This document shows, piece after piece, positions 21,441 to 31,793 of a DNA stretch of 64,000 nucleotides. The DNA is from Prorocentrum cordatum (lineage: Eukaryota > Sar > Dinophyceae > Prorocentrales > Prorocentraceae): assembly GCA_963575745.1 (NCBI GenBank), contig CAUYUJ010000725.1, forward strand, positions 138,501 to 202,500, read 5' to 3'. The notes below the pieces were generated by a model. That model did no database searches, had not been told where the DNA came from, and worked only from the letters and a program-made list of their open reading frames with translations. The position numbers and the translations under genes are program-made. Position 1 is the stretch's first letter. The number at the start of each line of letters is the position of its first letter.

Positions 21441-21551
21441 ATGTCAAGGCAATTCCTCGCCGCTGGGACTGCCGCGACGGTGGAGCTGTCCCTGATGCAG
21501 CCCCTCGACGTCATCAAGACGAGGCTGCAGCTCCAAGGACCGGGGCTGTGA
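21441..21551 (+). CDS. Mitochondrial carrier-like exon 1 fragment
   Basis: A 36-residue frame from ATG 21441 reads AAGTAATVELSLMQPLDVIK followed by TRLQLQG and stops at 21549-21551. PLDVIKTRLQ is the mitochondrial carrier (SLC25) signature P-x-D-x-x-K-x-R-x-Q, which follows the first transmembrane helix. The residues before it (VELSLMQP) resemble the 2-oxodicarboxylate carrier subgroup best. Only part of one of the six helices is present, so this is an exon or a broken gene. Such carriers exchange metabolites across the inner mitochondrial membrane. Confidence 0.55.
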   Translation: MSRQFLAAGTAATVELSLMQPLDVIKTRLQLQGPGL

Positions 21552-21736
21552 TGATGTTGTCGCCGTGTCTATGTTGGCGACCGGGGAAAAGGCCACGCTG
21601 TGTTGCTCCCTGCTGGGCCTTGTCCGACCAGATTGACCATATTGCCAGCGTCTTTCATGTTCGGGTGCTTTCGGTCGCATGTGTGCCCTTATTCCATGCT
21701 TTCGGAGGCGACGGTAGCGGCGAATAGCCCAGGGGC

Positions 21737-21810
21737 GGGCATTCCGCGCATCCCTCCGGAAGTCTCGCCGAAGACACGGACCATCGTCGCCCTTGGATGC
21801 GTGTACTGGA
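21737..21810 (+). pseudogene. Possible next segment of the carrier-like gene
   Basis: One frame reads GIPRIPPEVSPKTRTIVAL, which aligns loosely with the matrix-loop/helix-2 region of oxodicarboxylate carriers (G-x-x-P-x-x-x-E-T-P-K-R). Separated from 21441-21551 by 185 bp of frame-breaking sequence, and it runs into a GGA microsatellite at 21808. Tentative. Confidence 0.25.
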
Positions 21811-21851
21811 GGAGGAGGAGGAGGAGGAGGAGGAGGAGGAGGAGGAGGAGG
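21808..21851. repeat. (GGA)n microsatellite
   Basis: About 44 bp of GGA trinucleotide separating the two carrier-like copies. Confidence 0.95.
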
Positions 21852-21854
21852 CTC

Positions 21855-22150
21855 CTCCCTTGTCACTCGCCCCTGCTATATCGCCCCCCAAGAGCCGTCC
21901 TTGGTGCAGCTCCTCGACAGTCATCCAGAAGAGGCTGCAGCTCCAGAGGAGGAGCGAGGCGGCGATGGCCCCAGGGGCCTGGGGCCTCGGACCTCCTCCT
22001 CCTCCTCCTCGCTCCTACTCCTCCTCCTCCTCCTCCTCCCCCTGCTCCTCCTCCTCCTCCTCCTCCTCCTCCTCCTCCTCCAAATGCAGCATCGCCGCAA
22101 GTCACGACTGGAGCCCTGCACCCAAGGCGCTGAAATATGCCGCCGCTCCG
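21855..22150 (+). pseudogene. Degenerate duplicate of the carrier-like exon
   Basis: Nucleotides 21899-21953 match 21486-21540 closely (TCCTTGGTGCAGCTCCTCGAC versus TCCCTGATGCAGCCCCTCGAC, then AGGCTGCAGCTCCA in both), but an extra base after CTCGAC breaks the PLDVIK frame. A CTC-repeat block (about 21991-22080) follows. Beyond it, a frame reading SPAPKALKYAA near 22115 may be the remains of the P-K-R segment. This is a tandem, decaying duplicate. Confidence 0.5.
21991..22080. repeat. (CTC)n microsatellite
   Basis: CTC/CCT trinucleotides inside the degenerate carrier copy. Confidence 0.95.
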
Positions 22151-23289
22151 TCTGTCCCGACGCGCGGCCTTGCGTTTTGGGGAGGGCGCAGGGCTTGCCG
22201 TGGGGCCTGCCGCGGTGCCGCTGGCTTCAGCTGCCTGTGCGTGGGACGCAGGGTTTGTCGTGGGTTTGTCGTGGTGTCGGCGTCGTCCACTTGGGCGCGT
22301 CGAGAGCAAATGGCGCGGCGACATATAAGGACCGCTTTGGGATCAGGAGGGGCCTGGGTTGTCGCACCGTTGTTTCGCCTTGTGTCGTGGAACGTGTCTC
22401 TGGCCTACGCCCGCCGTGACCAGACAAGCCTATTCGTTCCTTATTGCGTTATAGATGACTGTGGACCGCATCTGTCTGCTGCACTATTTCCAATCAGATC
22501 GATGTCTGAGGGCCCCATGGCCCGAAACTGGGCGAGAAGGCCTGGCGCGAAAGAGGTGCAACGCCCAGATCTCAGAGGACCAGCTCAGGACCCTTTGCCT
22601 CCGCCATGGAGCAAATGAGTCTTGAGGGCAGCGCGTCCTGCGGTTTTCGCCGTTTGCGGGCCCCGTTCCCGCCTCCTCGCCTCATCTTCGTCCTTCTCTT
22701 CGCCGCACCCTCGGCTCTCTCGTCGTCGTTCTCCACCCCCTCGTCCTTCTCCCCCTCCCGTAGCTGTTTTTGCTCAGCGGTGCTGGCAGGCTTGTCACGT
22801 CGGCTCTCCGCGTGAAGCCCGCTTCGGCCCCGCCCCCCGCCCTGCGCCGAACAGCGCGGGCTCCTGGGCCGTCAGGCCCACTTCTGAGGAAGCCCAGAGG
22901 TTGGCACCGGCACCGGGTACGGTCGGGCCGATGGTATCAGGTCGAGGCGGGTGCGGGGAGGGTGCTCCGGTGTTCTTCGTGCTTGTTGGGCGCGCGTGTG
23001 CATCTTGGGGAGGGCACCCCTGGATGTTCTGTGCGTTTTGGCCGACGGCGGTCTCACGTTCTTGGAGGATGTTCTCCTGGCCTACGTCCGACTGTAATCG
23101 GCGCTTGCCTCCACCGAGCTAGGAGGTAAGATGATCCCGATCTCGGCGGTGGTGATAACATTCTACGTATTGCCACCTGCACCATGATCTAGGATCAGCA
23201 TCTTCCCCTTGTGGAGGCAGTCCGCCTGCTGCAAGAGCGACAGGATGACAGCCTCGATGGAGGAGTCTTTTTCGCCCGGGAAGTGCGGC
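22151..23289. other. No supported gene
   Basis: GC-rich, with overlapping open frames but no domain. A spliced-leader-like 19-mer lies at 22758. Confidence 0.45.
22758..22776 (+). other. Second possible relict spliced-leader sequence
   Basis: CCGTAGCTGTTTTTGCTCA matches 16 of 19 positions of the spliced-leader core. It is followed by GCGGTG, similar to GTGGCA after the 6966 match. No gene is evident downstream within about 500 bp, which weakens the case. Confidence 0.25.
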
Positions 23290-23990
23290 TCCTCTCAGTC
23301 GAGCAGCGCCTCCAACGGGCCCAAACACATAAGGATACCCATACGACAACGGGCAGTCTGCATGTCAACACGACGATGATGATCACGATGTGCACTGGTT
23401 GTGATCCATCCGCTTTTGCATGTAACTCGTGGCTGACGAGTCCACCACGTAGGCTGGAGGCGGTACAGCCGGCTGAGGGGCCGGCGTTCTTCGCCCACCC
23501 CACTGCGTTCGCTCCATAGGTGCCGGGCACTCGGGTGGAGCGCGCCGCACAGCGCACACCGGGTGTTCTGGCTGATGCGCGTTTGGCTGCGTATGGCTCC
23601 ACACCGGAAGATGTTAAGAGCCTGCTTCTCGGCGGCCGGCAGGCTCTCCGAGAATGTCTTCCACCAGGGGTCGTTGGAGGCTTCCACGTATAGTCGTTGC
23701 GGCTAGCGGCGCACTGCTGCAGACAGCGAATGCGGCACACCAGCCTCACACAATGCTGCGCTTCTTCGGACCGCGTCCAGAAGTAGGAGCGCCCCTCGCG
23801 TACAATCTCTGTGACCTTCCGGACTCTCGGGTCGTCCCCTGGGAGCATCTCCAGGCACAGGCCAGAGTAAGGGTCGTAGTCTCGGAAGCCGAGCCCCAGC
23901 CGATCCACGGCGGTACGTATCTGCGTCTCCACATGGGGACTCCAACAGAATTCAGGATCAAAAACCACCTGGAGTCCGCGAAGAATTGAC
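23290..23990 (-). pseudogene. Tail of a decayed LINE-type reverse transcriptase polyprotein
   Basis: Minus-strand frames read VVFDPEFCWSPHVETQI, then SYFWTRSEEAQHCVRL; after a shift near 23690 they read DPWWKTFSESLPAAEKQAL, CALCGALHPSARHLW and WWTRQPRVTCKSGWITTSA. This order (Trp-rich segment, C-x2-C...H cluster, RQPR..KSGW) is what I recall from the C-terminal part of dinoflagellate LINE proteins. The catalytic reverse transcriptase domain is not recognisable upstream. A minus-strand frame at 24483-24097 may hold further remnants but is too diverged to call. Confidence 0.5.
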
Positions 23991-24468
23991 CCGTAGAGCG
24001 GGTGTAGGTAGAGTCTGGTGGCCCACCAGCGGCCCCAGCACCATCAGGAACAGCCGGTGCGCAGCACAGCCTTCATGACCAGGGGCGTCCCCTGTGTTAG
24101 GGTTGGTGCCAATGTTCAAGCCTCCAATCATCGTCTAACCCTCCAGTCGTCGGAGGTTTGCCAGGCGATCCTGCAGGGTGGTGATAGCGGACGGTGGCGG
24201 ATGAGCTTGTAGAAGCCAGGGCCATGGTTTGGGAGGCCACCAGGGAGTCAAAGCACATCCAGGGCAGGCTGCAGTCGCGCAGGGGTACGTGTCTCACGGC
24301 TATGACGGCTGCGTTTCGTGCAGTCGTGCCGACAATGTGAGCAAATGCGCCAGCGTGACAGCATTGGCAGGTGTGCCGTGGCAGCAGCCAGACCTTACGA
24401 GCCAGGCGCCGGGGACACGAACCCTCAAAATCAGCCACGCGCAGAGGGGGGTGGGGGGAGGGGGGAGG
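23991..24468. other. Possible extension of the minus-strand LINE relic
   Basis: A minus-strand frame (24483-24097) is protein-like in part (MCFDSLVASQTMALAS), but no motif can be assigned. Confidence 0.3.
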
Positions 24469-24545
24469 GCTTCTTAGAAGCATCCAGGCTTCTTAGCGGG
24501 CGCGGGCCTTCTCTATATATGTAAGGCCGGCGCCTTCTAAGAAGC
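24469..24545. repeat. Inverted repeat with GCTTCTTAG ends
   Basis: Arms 24488-24510 and 24523-24545 (GCTTCTTAG..GGCGC..GGCCTT and its complement) enclose a 12-nt AT-rich loop. A second small palindrome, GCTTCTTAGAAGC, lies directly to the left. Non-coding; may be a solo end or remnant of a small inverted-repeat element. Confidence 0.75.
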
Positions 24546-25180
24546 AGTCTCCCTCCAAGAGGCCCTCACCCCTCCCTCCACCCCCTTGTGCGCACCGCCA
24601 GCAAAAGGTGGACCGCAGGGCGCGCGAACCCGGCACGTCGGGGCCGAAGGGCTACGGCAACGTCACGAGAACCAGTGTCCCTGAGATCCGCGCCCCGTTT
24701 CGGGCCCCGGTGCCATCACAAATCGATCCGGCTCGGGATATGCCGTAGAGAGGTGCAGTTTTGACATTGGTCGCGATGTCATTGCAATTTTGCAGTGTAC
24801 TTCACGTCGCAACTTCGGATCTCGGAGGTTCCTGCTGGGTCCAGGCTCGCATTCGCCACGCCGGAGGGAAGTGGTTGAGCGTGAACTCGAGCAGATGCGA
24901 AACACCCTGACCTGCCAATAGGTCCACAACAAAGTATTTTTAGAACGTTCTCCGTGGTTTCAACGAACCGTTCTTAGAAAATGTTTGTCTAAGGCAGTAT
25001 TATGCTATGCAATCGGCTTTGCGTTCGAATAACATTATTTCCCTAAGAGAACCGTGTGGCATGCCTATGGGAATGCAGGGACGGTCGGTCCCCGATCAAT
25101 GAACGGTCTTCTCCCACGGGCCTTTCGGGGCTCAAGAGACGGGGGTCAAACGCAAACGGGGGTCAGCCAGAGCGCCGAAT
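24546..25180. other. No supported gene; small hairpin
   Basis: A short imperfect hairpin lies at 24936-24981 (TTTTTAGAACG paired with CGTTCTTAGAAAA). Otherwise nothing recognisable. Confidence 0.5.
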
Positions 25181-25295
25181 CTTGCAGGATCCTGCAGAGC
25201 CAGGGTCGCATTGACCCGGGCTTGGGTGCAGGATCCTGCAGAGTCTTGCCGGATTTTTCAGGATCTTGCAAGGCCTTGACTGACCCGGGCTTGGA
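25181..25295. repeat. Short tandem repeat with GGATCCTGCA palindromes
   Basis: Units containing TTGCAGGATCCTGCAGAG and TGACCCGGGCTTGG recur two or three times within about 115 bp. Confidence 0.7.
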
Positions 25296-25469
25296 TTGAC
25301 CATGGTCAGTAGATCTCCGAGGTTTGCCAGTGCAAGGTTCCCTGCAGTGTCTTCGGTGGCGTCGCTTGCTGTTCGCGGTGCGCAGGCCCATGAGGCTTGC
25401 GGTCAGAAGCCGGAGTCTAGGCCTCCCCGATTGGGGTCGGCGTAGATAGGGTCGGAGGATCGCGCAGCA

Positions 25470-25580
25470 TCGCAGATGCATCGGCGATGCGGCTCGACGT
25501 TGAGCCCGATGTTCTTCACGCCGACGTCGTCGATGCATTGCCGACGTCACCGATGCATCGCTGATGCATCGGCGATCCAC
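25470..25580. repeat. GATGCATCGGCGAT repeat cluster
   Basis: Four to five degenerate, partly palindromic copies of GATGCATCGGCGAT in about 110 bp. Confidence 0.75.
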
Positions 25581-26191
25581 CTCGATCCTCGGACCCCATC
25601 TGCTCTTCCCTCATCTGGAGGGCCTCGAGGCATGAGCCCGCCTCGCTGGGCAAGATGCGCACCGCAAGGGGGTGCCCCCGAGTCTCCTCCGGGCCAGGCT
25701 GTGGAGTCGTTGTCCGCTTTTGTGGGCGCCCGCGCGGGAGTCCGCCGTGCGTGCGATCGGTCTCATGCCTCGATCCCAATGCCGCCCGCCGCAACCGCGA
25801 AACTGCGAACCACCTCATTCCTCCTCCTCCTCCTCCTCCTCCGTCGCCTCCTTCCCCATGCAGTCCTCATCCTCAGAATCCTCCCTGTCCTCGCTGTGCG
25901 AGAGGGGAATTTGTTCGAGGAGCCCGAGAGGGCAGCTGAGTCTGGGAAGGGGCAGCCAGCGGCGGCCCTCCGATGCAAAACCACACTCTCGGCGCCAGGG
26001 GAGAGAGCATTTCGCAATGTCTTGGCACGTCTCCTTTGCGTGGACTCGTTGCGCAGGCCAGTGTCCGAGACTCGATGACCCGATGCGGCCCACGCCACCT
26101 TGGCGCCTGTGGCAGCGACGGCGCGCTTGAAAGGCCATGGCATTCGACGAGAAGGTCCGCTCCGCGCAAGGCGGGGCGAGACGCCGCCAGA
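25581..26191. other. No supported gene
   Basis: GC-rich, with a short CTC tract near 25818-25845. A long minus-strand frame over 25763-26707 is open but includes repeats and shows no domain. Confidence 0.45.
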
Positions 26192-26557
26192 CCTGGGATT
26201 GCCTGCCCCAGGGTGGTCGAGCGCCCCCCCCCCCTGGCATTGTAGTGCACTCCGATGTGAATCCCTAAGGGCTTGTTGAGCGTTCGCCGATCGACTTGTG
26301 GGGATCGAGCCACATAAACCCATGTAAATGGCAGATACATCGAGGTACACCCAGGTAAGTCGAGAGAAATCCAGGCACATCCGGGTAAATCCAGAGATCT
26401 CCAGGGAAAGTTGGATCCACTCACGGCCGCTCCAGCGCGAGTCGAAGGACGGCAGAAGTCGTTCAGCCTCTAGGGCCTTCAGCGCGTGGAGAGGATGCCC
26501 CGGGGTTGCCTGCCCCAGGGCGGTCGAGCGCCCCTTGGCAGTGCAGTGCACTCCGGC
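26192..26557 (+). repeat. Duplicated 60-bp unit with intervening degenerate repeat
   Basis: The unit GATTGCCTGCCCCAGGG through GTGCACTCCG occurs at 26192-26256 and again, slightly diverged, at 26500-26555. Between them lies a degenerate AAATCCAGG/GGTAAAT repeat (about 26325-26410). Confidence 0.7.
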
Positions 26558-26714
26558 GTACGGAACTTCACAGGCGCAGGGCCAGGGGGTCGTGCAGGCT
26601 GTTGTGGGGCAAGATGGCTTCGGGGTATGCGGGGCGCATGCAGAAAAGCCAGCAGGGACAGCTTCAGGGAGCCGCCAGTGCGGTCTGAAAGGGATGTGGG
26701 ACAGCATCGGGAGC

Positions 26715-27335
26715 TCAGCCCTTCAGGTGCGTAATATTTCCAGGATTCCCAGGGCACCTGGAAACATTAGGGGTGCCAACATCGACTTGACACGGGCGCA
26801 TGCGATCAGTAGTGTGTCGGCTCAGAATTCTTTGTGTACACTGTGAAGCACACATGTAAGCACCTCCTTTTGGATGGCATCGCCAGTGGCTGCATATATG
26901 TGCATCAAGTATTCGGCCGGGCCAGACCGGAACCAGAGAATACGACCGAACGCATCTTGGATGCAGAGCCGGATCGTGGATCTGCTGGAGAAGCACGCTC
27001 GTTCGTTCCCCAAGGATGAAGAAAACTGCCGCGTAGTTGCATCGCGATGGATGGGCATCGCGATGGATGGGGCCACTGGCACAAATGAACAGGGAAGAGC
27101 GCTTGTTGTTTAAACTGGGGGCGTCCTTCTGATTTTTTTCTCTGTCCATATCTCTGCAATTGCTGTAGTGGGATATGAAAGACGACTGTTTTCGAGGTTG
27201 CACCTGCTCTGTTGGATGATTTATTTGGCAATGAATTGCCGGTACCACCGATGCTGCTGGCAACGTCTGTGAGTAATCTGGTATCAGACTGGCGCGTGTG
27301 TGCCACGTGTCTGTGCGTTCAGTTGCCATATCCAA
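26715..27335 (-). CDS. Weak minus-strand ORFs, unknown
   Basis: Overlapping minus-strand frames are protein-like in places (FGRILWFRSGPAEYLMHIYA, then GDAIQKEVLTC, stop near 26822). No domain is recognised and stops intervene. It could be a relic of a mobile-element gene. Confidence 0.2.
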   Translation of the reverse strand: MDMATERTDTWHTRASLIPDYSQTLPAASVVPAIHCQINHPTEQVQPRKQSSFISHYSNCRDMDREKNQKDAPSLNNKRSSLFICASGPIHRDAHPSRCNYAAVFFILGERTSVLLQQIHDPALHPRCVRSYSLVPVWPGRILDAHICSHWRCHPKGGAYMCASQCTQRILSRHTTDRMRPCQVDVGTPNVSRCPGNPGNITHLKG

Positions 27336-27440
27336 TCGCCGCCCTTGCTTGCCGTTGCGAGTGGGCTAGGATAGGCTTCTTAGCAAGGTGGTTCCAGCAA
27401 GAATCACGACCTTGTATACCTTACATACAGACTCAAGAGG

Positions 27441-28016
27441 TTGCGACCCCCAGCAGAATGGCGAAACACGCGCGCAGGCAAGCACGAACCCGAGGCCAGT
27501 TCCGATGACTGGATCGAATTCAACACGTCGATGTTTTTCTGCTTCGCAGCTTCTCGGTTGCGCGAGTGGGCCCCCGTCATTCTAAGAGTGGACCCGGAGA
27601 GAGCTGAAGACATTGAGTGGGATCTAGTGCAGCTCGTGCGCGGCTTCAATATCTTGGCAGGGCAATGTGTCGGATCGGGTGCGAGTTCAGTGAATCGCGA
27701 TTCTGGTGCAGTTGATTCGCCCCAGTGGGGGCTGAGGGTTTACCGGGCGGTGCACATCATTGAGTGCGTGAAGTTAGTCGGCATATTGCGCGACAGAGGT
27801 TCAGCGCGGGCATCCCTTTCAGCGTGCCTTGAACAACGCTGTGCCAGCATATTTAGCACATGCCGCATGAAAGCATATCTGAAGCATCCAAGTCTCATCG
27901 CATGTTACTCTGCATCGGCATGCGTTGTGGGTGCACAGAGGTGGCATGCCCGAGCCAATGTTGGATTTTCGGGCAGACTCGCCCCCCAAAGTTGGCCATG
28001 GTTGGCCCCTCTCTAA
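27441..28016 (+). CDS. Weak ORF, possible element relic
   Basis: A 191-codon frame has balanced composition (SSDDWIEFNTSMFFCFAASR, REWAPVILRVDPERAEDIEW) and ends at 28014-28016. An overlapping frame (27925-28677) carries on with VDLVLRVQFHRLATGGLGLK. Shifting coding character suggests decay of one longer gene. Family not recognised. Confidence 0.25.
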   Translation: MRPPAEWRNTRAGKHEPEASSDDWIEFNTSMFFCFAASRLREWAPVILRVDPERAEDIEWDLVQLVRGFNILAGQCVGSGASSVNRDSGAVDSPQWGLRVYRAVHIIECVKLVGILRDRGSARASLSACLEQRCASIFSTCRMKAYLKHPSLIACYSASACVVGAQRWHARANVGFSGRLAPQSWPWLAPL

Positions 28017-29689
28017 CGTGCGAATCATTTCGGACAGCTTCATTGTAGATCTGCACAGAGCGACCGTCAAACTAGAGTGGTGCCGAGGGCGCACTGGGAG
28101 GGATGCCGATTTCTCGTCGGAAGATCTGAATGCCGAGATGGAAGTGGATCTTGTCCTACGCGTCCAATTTCACAGACTTGCCACGGGAGGTTTGGGTCTG
28201 AAGGCCACGGTGATCTACGCGGTCATGCGCCCCGCCCTGCCCCCCCCCCCTTCCACCCCGGCGGTTCCCCATTCGGATTCAGCCGCTCGCCCGCGCCCTT
28301 GGCCGCTGGAAGGGGGTCGGACAGGTGCGCGCGAGTACGCGTCACCGTTCCCCAAGGCATCATCCCTGCAACAAGAGCGGATCGCCTGGCTGCGCGCGTT
28401 GAAGTTGACGTTATCTGAAGCGCAGCAGCGTAGCATAATAAGTGAGTTTCGCTTTGGGGCTTCCGACGTGGGCGCGCGGCTGGGACTTGCAGAGCGCAGG
28501 CACTTGGACTTGCAACGTGTACTCATACAAACCCAGGGCCTCGGTGAGCTGGCGGGGGATTGCGGCTATCCTGACGGTGATGGTGGCCCAGAAACCAATT
28601 GTTTCATGTGGGGGAATATGTTGGCGATTCCTGCCATGGCTCACGTTTGCCGCGCCCTCTCGTCAGGCCTACCCTGAATTGCTGAAAGAACTGAAACACG
28701 TCGCACGATTGTCAGCAAACGGCGATGCTCGGATACGGTTTAGCCACTTTTGTCTAGCGGGTGGTCCAGGGGCGCCATGTCAGCATGCGTTTAGAAATCA
28801 CACCAATCGACACGTGGACTGGCGCTGGGGGTCAATCGCTGAGGAGCAGAACCCTTTGCGCGATGATTCCACTATGCCTTTGCGAGCTTTCTTGGGCCGG
28901 GTAAGTTCCAACAGTGCGAGCGCGAAGGCCAGGGGGAACGCGGCCGCGCAACGGGCGCGGCGACTGAGCTCAACAGCAGTAAAGCAGTTCTAGCTCTGAT
29001 TATGAAGGGGGCAAAATTTTGGATTTGGGGCGATGTTTTGCTGGAAGTGGAAACGACGATTCGTGCGTTGAGAAATTGGTCCGAGGGGCGCCCGCGCCAC
29101 GAGGCCCTATTCTGTCGCCAGACCCGGCAGTTGAATGAAAACGCCTGCGACGCAAAATTGCGCCGGCAGCCCCAGCGTGCGCGCGCGCCTCTGCGAGGGC
29201 AACGGGGCCCCGGAACTTGCGGCCGGGCGGGCCAGAACTGTTTTTGATGAGCTTGCTGACAAGTCGTATAGCAGCATTCCCAGAGGCACTTTATTTCCAA
29301 ACGGAGGAAATAATTTCCAACCCAGTTTAAATTTCCAACTTAAGTAAAATTTCCAACAAAACGTAACATTTCCAATTCGCATGTGTGTATTGAAAGAATG
29401 CATCGAACACATTATTCGACACATGCAGTTATGCAATCACATGCCTGGGAGTGCGTGCATTGTGTGGCACGGCGGGTATGAATTGTTACCCACATGCAAA
29501 ACCCTCTCGTGCGTGTCAGTCGCCTCGGTTCTGTCCGTTGCCCCACCCCCCTTCCGCCGATGCGCTCGCAGCCGAAGCGTCGAGGCCCAGGTATCCCCAA
29601 CCTCCTCGACCTGTGTCGCGCGATGGCGCTTCGGGCCGCCATGGTGCGGAGCATGGCGTCAGCCCCGCGCCCGCAGGCTTGCTATGTTG
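28017..29689. other. No firmly supported gene
   Basis: The frames 27925-28677 and 28442-28993 are partly protein-like, but no domain is recognised. An AT-rich patch with repeated AATTTCCAAC-type units lies at 29287-29375. Confidence 0.4.
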
Positions 29690-30160
29690 TGACCTTCCCC
29701 CATTCGTTCTCCATGCTCCCAATCGCCATCGTCGTTGTCCTCCCCCGCCTCCACCACCTCCTCCGCCTCATCATCCGTCTCGCTTTCCTCCTCCGTGTCC
29801 TACCCCTCTTCATCGTCATCGTCTTCCTCCTCATCGTCGTCCTCCCCCCCCTCCCCCATCGGCCCGCTGCAGCAGGCCCAGCGGCAGAGCAGGCTTCTGG
29901 TCACCAGCAAGCCGCTGGAGCCCTCTGCCGCCGAGGCCCCTGCTGTTGGCCCCCCTGATGTTGTTGCTGAGCCCCCTGCCGCCGAGGCCCTATTCAACCT
30001 CGTCCTACATCCTCCCATCATCTCGTCCGTCCGTCCGTCGTCCCGAAAGCCCGTCTTCTTTCTCATATGATCCCCCTCCTCCTCCTCCTCCTCCTCCTCC
30101 TCCTCCTCCTCCCCCACCCTCATCCTCCGTCTCCATCCCTCCTCGTCCTCCTCCTCCGTC
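29690..30160. repeat. CTC/ATC-rich microsatellite region
   Basis: Compound CTC, ATC and CCG trinucleotide tracts. GCC/GAGGCC-rich DNA at 29880-29995 repeats GCCCCCTGCCGCCGAGGCCC-like units. Confidence 0.85.
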
Positions 30161-30309
30161 TCCTCCTCTTCCGACGGTGCCTGCTCCGTGCCAGCCCATC
30201 GTCGTCGCCGACAGTGCAGGCGGTGACGGGGCGAGCGAGGCGGCGGCGACCCAGGCTGACGAATCGGAGGCGATGAGGAACGACTGTCAGGCGGATGGGT
30301 CAAGAGGAA

Positions 30310-30495
30310 TATGAGGAGGATGAGGAGGATGAGGCATCGAATGTTGTGGAGGGAAGGATGGTTAGAGGGAGGGAGGGATGACGAGGATGATGAGGATGAG
30401 GAGGATGACGATGAGGCGGAGGAGGAGGGAGGGATAAGGATGAGGATGACCAGGATGAGGACGATAAGGAGGAGGAGGAGGAGGAGGATTGACAG
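30310..30495. repeat. GAGGAT-rich microsatellite
   Basis: GAG, GAT and GGA trinucleotides, with a related purine tract at 30725-30785. Glu/Asp-rich frames here are artefacts. Confidence 0.9.
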
Positions 30496-30837
30496 AGCCC
30501 AGCGGCAGCCCATGCTGCAGAGCTTCCAGACCAGCATCCGTTGGAGGCTCGGACGCCGCGGGATGCGCGCGGATGGGTTAGGGGAAGAGGTCGAGGAGGA
30601 CGATGCGGACGAGTTGGACGAGTAGGGCAGGGTGTTGAGGATAAGAACATGGCTGACGGTAAGGAAGTGAAGCCTATGATGATTAGGAGGGGCGGGGGAG
30701 GACAGTGATGATGATAACGGTGATGCGGAGGAGGGGGAGGAGGAGGATGAGGAGGAGGAAGAGGAAGAGGAAAGGGGAAGAGACAGGCGGACAGACCAGG
30801 TCAGACCATATATACACCCCAAACCGCGTGTCCAGTT

Positions 30838-31008
30838 TGCGGTAAGTTTCCAGTCAGTTTCCAGTCAGTTTCCAGTCAGTTTCCAGTTCCAGTCAGTTTC
30901 CAGTCAGTTTCCAGTCAGTTTCCAGTCAGTTTCCAGTCAGTTTCCAGGTCCAGTCAGTTTCCAGTCAGTTTCCAGTCAGTTTCCAATCAGTTTCCAGTCA
31001 GTTTCCAG
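30838..31008 (+). repeat. 11-bp CAGTTTCCAGT satellite, array 1
   Basis: About fifteen near-identical tandem units of TTTCCAGTCAG. The array begins GTGTCCAGTTTGCGGTAAGTTTCC, the same junction as array 2 at 36.15 kb, and contains a consensus splice donor GTAAGT at 30842. It ends before CGCGCCCAGACGATGG, a possible acceptor in front of an ATG frame (MAAAAAHARDQPEDRPPPQ, 31036-31095). Confidence 0.95.
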
Positions 31009-31094
31009 TCCGCCCCCCACCTCCGCGCGCCCAGACGATGGCTGCAGCTGCTGCGCATGCTCGCGACCAGCCCGAGGATCGCCCGCCGCCGCAG

Positions 31095-31505
31095 GGATGA
31101 GATGATGATGATGATGATGATGAGAAGGATGAGAGGGGATGAGGAGGAGGTGGGAGCCGAGGAGAAGGATGAGGATGCGGAGGAGGAGGAGGATGAAGAG
31201 GAGGAGGAGGAGGAGGAGGCGGAGGAGGATGAGGAGGAGGGACGGGGATGGTGATGAGGCGGACGAGGCGGATGCAGAGGAGGCGGAGGAGGAGGATGAG
31301 GATGAGGATGAGGAGGAGGATGATGACGAGGAGGGAGGGGACGATGATGATGATGATGATGAGGTGGAGTAGCGATCGTTAGCAGGGCCACCGTCTCCCC
31401 ATCCTCATCGCATGGTTCCTCCTCCCGATCCTCCTCATCATCATCCTCATGATCACCCTCGCCCTCCTCCTCCTCCTGCTCCTCCTCCTCCTCCTCCTCC
31501 TCATA
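31095..31505. repeat. GAT/GAG and CTC/ATC microsatellites
   Basis: A purine block (31095-31372) is followed by a pyrimidine block (31400-31505), giving an imperfect purine/pyrimidine inverted arrangement around 31385. Confidence 0.92.
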
Positions 31506-31793
31506 CCGACGATGATGGATGTGGGCATGAATGAGAGGACGATGATGATGGTGGTGGTGACGGTAACTATGCTGACGGGCGGTGGTGCCGATCACGATTG
31601 CGATGGCCATCCGACGGTACGATCGATGACGAAGCTGGAGGGGTAAATGGGGGCCATAGCGAACGAGGTAGGAATGGTAAGAAGATGGAGGGGGCAAGAT
31701 GGAGTTGTTTCAGGTGCGGTTCTCGACCGTTGTGCGATGCCCATAGCCATTTTTGTGCGCAAGCGCTCGCGGTGCCCAGCCCCGAGCGCTAGC

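Noticed and set aside
23211-23519. Plus-strand ORFs opposite the LINE tail
   Set aside because: The minus strand carries recognisable LINE C-terminal motifs; the plus frame is its shadow.
30838-31008. CRISPR or telomere array
   Set aside because: An 11-bp direct satellite without spacers. It does not match the TTTAGGG-type telomere repeat.
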